Below are positions 16,518-17,217 of a stretch of 17,217 nt of DNA, one piece after another. A program made the position numbers and the translations under genes. Under the pieces are notes generated by a model. It ran no database searches, was not told the DNA's origin, and worked only from the letters and a program-made list of their open reading frames with translations. Origin of the DNA: Bifidobacterium sp. UBA6881 (lineage in GTDB: Bacteria; Actinomycetota; Actinomycetes; Actinomycetales; Bifidobacteriaceae); NCBI GenBank assembly GCA_002451435.1, contig DKCF01000022.1, forward strand, positions 19,052 to 36,268, given 5' to 3'. Position 1 is the stretch's first letter. Each line of letters begins with the position of its first letter.

Positions 16518-16992
16518 TGACTGGATGGTTTGGTTTCCCGAGAGACCGCTAAGCAGGTGGATTTCTCCAATCACTGGATGATTTGGTCTCCTTACGAAGG
16601 CGCAAGCGTCCCTTTCATCCAGTGGCTGGATGATTCGGGCTTTTGAACGGCGGCTACGCGTCTCTTTCCCGCCATCCACTGGATGGTTTGGTCGTTTGGA
16701 ACGGCATTCCGAAGATGAAATTCTCCAGTCACTGGGTGATTTGGCCCTCTACGGGGCTACCCAGTGGATGGATTCCGCCATCCACTGGATGTTTTGGTTC
16801 TCTGGAAGGGCTTTCGGCGGGTGGATTCCGCCAGTTCGTGGATGATTTGGTCGACTGGGACGGTGTTCGGCGGGTGAATTTCTCCAGCCACTGGGTGATT
16901 CGGTTTTTGAAGAGCCGCCAAATGGGTGGATTCCGCCACTTGCCGAGTGGTTCGGGCGGTCAGAGGCCCTTCTGGCGGGCGAATCACCCACC
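16518..16992. repeat. Diverged tandem array, about nine units of 52-53 bp
   Basis: Units start near 16518, 16571, 16623, 16676, 16729, 16782, 16835, 16888 and 16940, so the step is 53 or 52 bp throughout. Each has a conserved core of about 30 bp, consensus GGTGGATTCCGCCA followed by CCACTGGATGATTTGGT, and a more variable centre of 22-26 bp with faint similarity (GGAACGG, TTCGGCGGG). The core carries a dyad centred on ACTGG, e.g. CCATCC-ACT-GGATGG at 16672-16686 and CATCCAG-TGG-CTGGATG at 16616-16632. A period not divisible by three argues against coding. Short minus-strand frames of 60-80 codons crossing the array only repeat peptides in shifting frames. Function unknown. Confidence 0.85.
16761..16788. 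repeat. Perfect 11-bp hairpin inside the tandem array
   Basis: CCAGTGGATGG (16761-16771) and CCATCCACTGG (16778-16788) are exact reverse complements around the 6-nt loop ATTCCG. The left arm lies in the variable centre of the fifth unit, the right arm in the sixth unit's core, so one core-like sequence is present there in inverted orientation. Confidence 0.8.
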
Positions 16993-17217
16993 CGCTGGAA
17001 TCAGCCGGAGATTCGCTGGAGGTTTCGAACTACCGCGAGACAGACCATCTGCTCATCATGTCACCCATCGGAGGATTCGGTCCGTTCAGAGACGGATGGA
17101 CCGAAATCGTTTCGGCCGTAGTATCTGAAACAGGATTCGGGTCGGATTCCGGATGGAGATCGCTCATCACCGGCATTCGCGGATGCCTTTGGGATGACCC
17201 CGGCAAAGGCGGGAATG
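16993..17217. other. Right-edge region without a confident gene
   Basis: The first ~20 bp may be a tenth, badly decayed array unit. An 8-bp inverted repeat (TTCGGTCC at 17076-17083, GGACCGAA at 17098-17105) is present. A plus-strand frame is open from 16911 to the window end with an ATG at 17058 but no ribosome site, and overlapping minus-strand frames are open too, so none can be chosen. The final bases (CCCCGG...GGCGGG) look like the start of another GC-rich hairpin cut by the edge. Confidence 0.4.

Noticed and set aside
16749..16991. Short minus-strand proteins (76-80 aa) inside the array.
   Set aside because: The unit length is not a multiple of three, so the frame shifts at each unit; no ribosome site and no motif are seen.
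16518..16992. The tandem array as a CRISPR.
   Set aside because: The repeats differ from each other at many positions, the centres are only 22-26 bp and partly similar to one another, and no cas gene is present in the window.
16911..17217. A plus-strand frame open to the window end.
   Set aside because: About 100 open codons with no good start, and two minus-strand frames are also open; it begins inside the repeat array. The sequence to the right would be needed.

Overview
The window reads as chromosomal DNA of a high-GC actinobacterium, most likely a Bifidobacterium. That assignment is an inference from GC-rich third codon positions, from the gene order leuS-comEA-comEC-holA-tsaE-tsaB-rimI-tsaD, and from the protein sequences; no database search was possible. 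Nearly every gene lies on the minus strand.

Layout from left to right. Positions 1-1319 hold the N-terminal ~440 residues of a long-chain acyl-CoA ligase that runs off the left edge. Next comes a secreted or anchored M23-type peptidase (1413-2012), divergent from a small plus-strand protein with a helix-turn-helix-like C-terminus (2164-2541), the only clear plus-strand gene. A two-way terminator hairpin and a tRNA-Asn(GTT) gene follow. From 9248 down to 2749 runs a compact minus-strand gene train: comEA and comEC (DNA uptake), holA (DNA polymerase III delta), then tsaE, tsaB, rimI and tsaD. The tsa genes make the t6A37 modification of tRNAs reading ANN codons, and the tRNA-Asn just downstream of tsaD is such a substrate. 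leuS (9411-12383) precedes the train, separated from comEA by three consecutive inverted repeats. Upstream of leuS lie a solo amino-acid-type solute-binding lipoprotein, a CorA-type Mg2+ transporter and a histidine phosphatase.

The right end (15450-17217) is gene-poor. It contains two tandem fragments of the same protein C-terminus, which look like decayed IS30-type transposase tails, then a small flavin-binding PPOX-family protein with a strong terminator and a dyad over its promoter. Beyond it is a diverged tandem array of about nine 52-53 bp units (16518-16992), with no convincing gene from there to the window edge.

The most interesting unexplained signals are: (1) the helically phased 52-53 bp array; (2) a two-copy element of about 45 bp (2101-2146 and 9298-9341) that pairs CCTGTGG and CCACAGG at identical 25-bp spacing and includes a perfect DnaA box, one copy beside the peptidase/HTH promoters and one upstream of comEA; (3) a 16-bp inverted repeat that buries the proposed comEA start codons. 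No CRISPR-Cas, toxin-antitoxin, phage or defence system could be supported.
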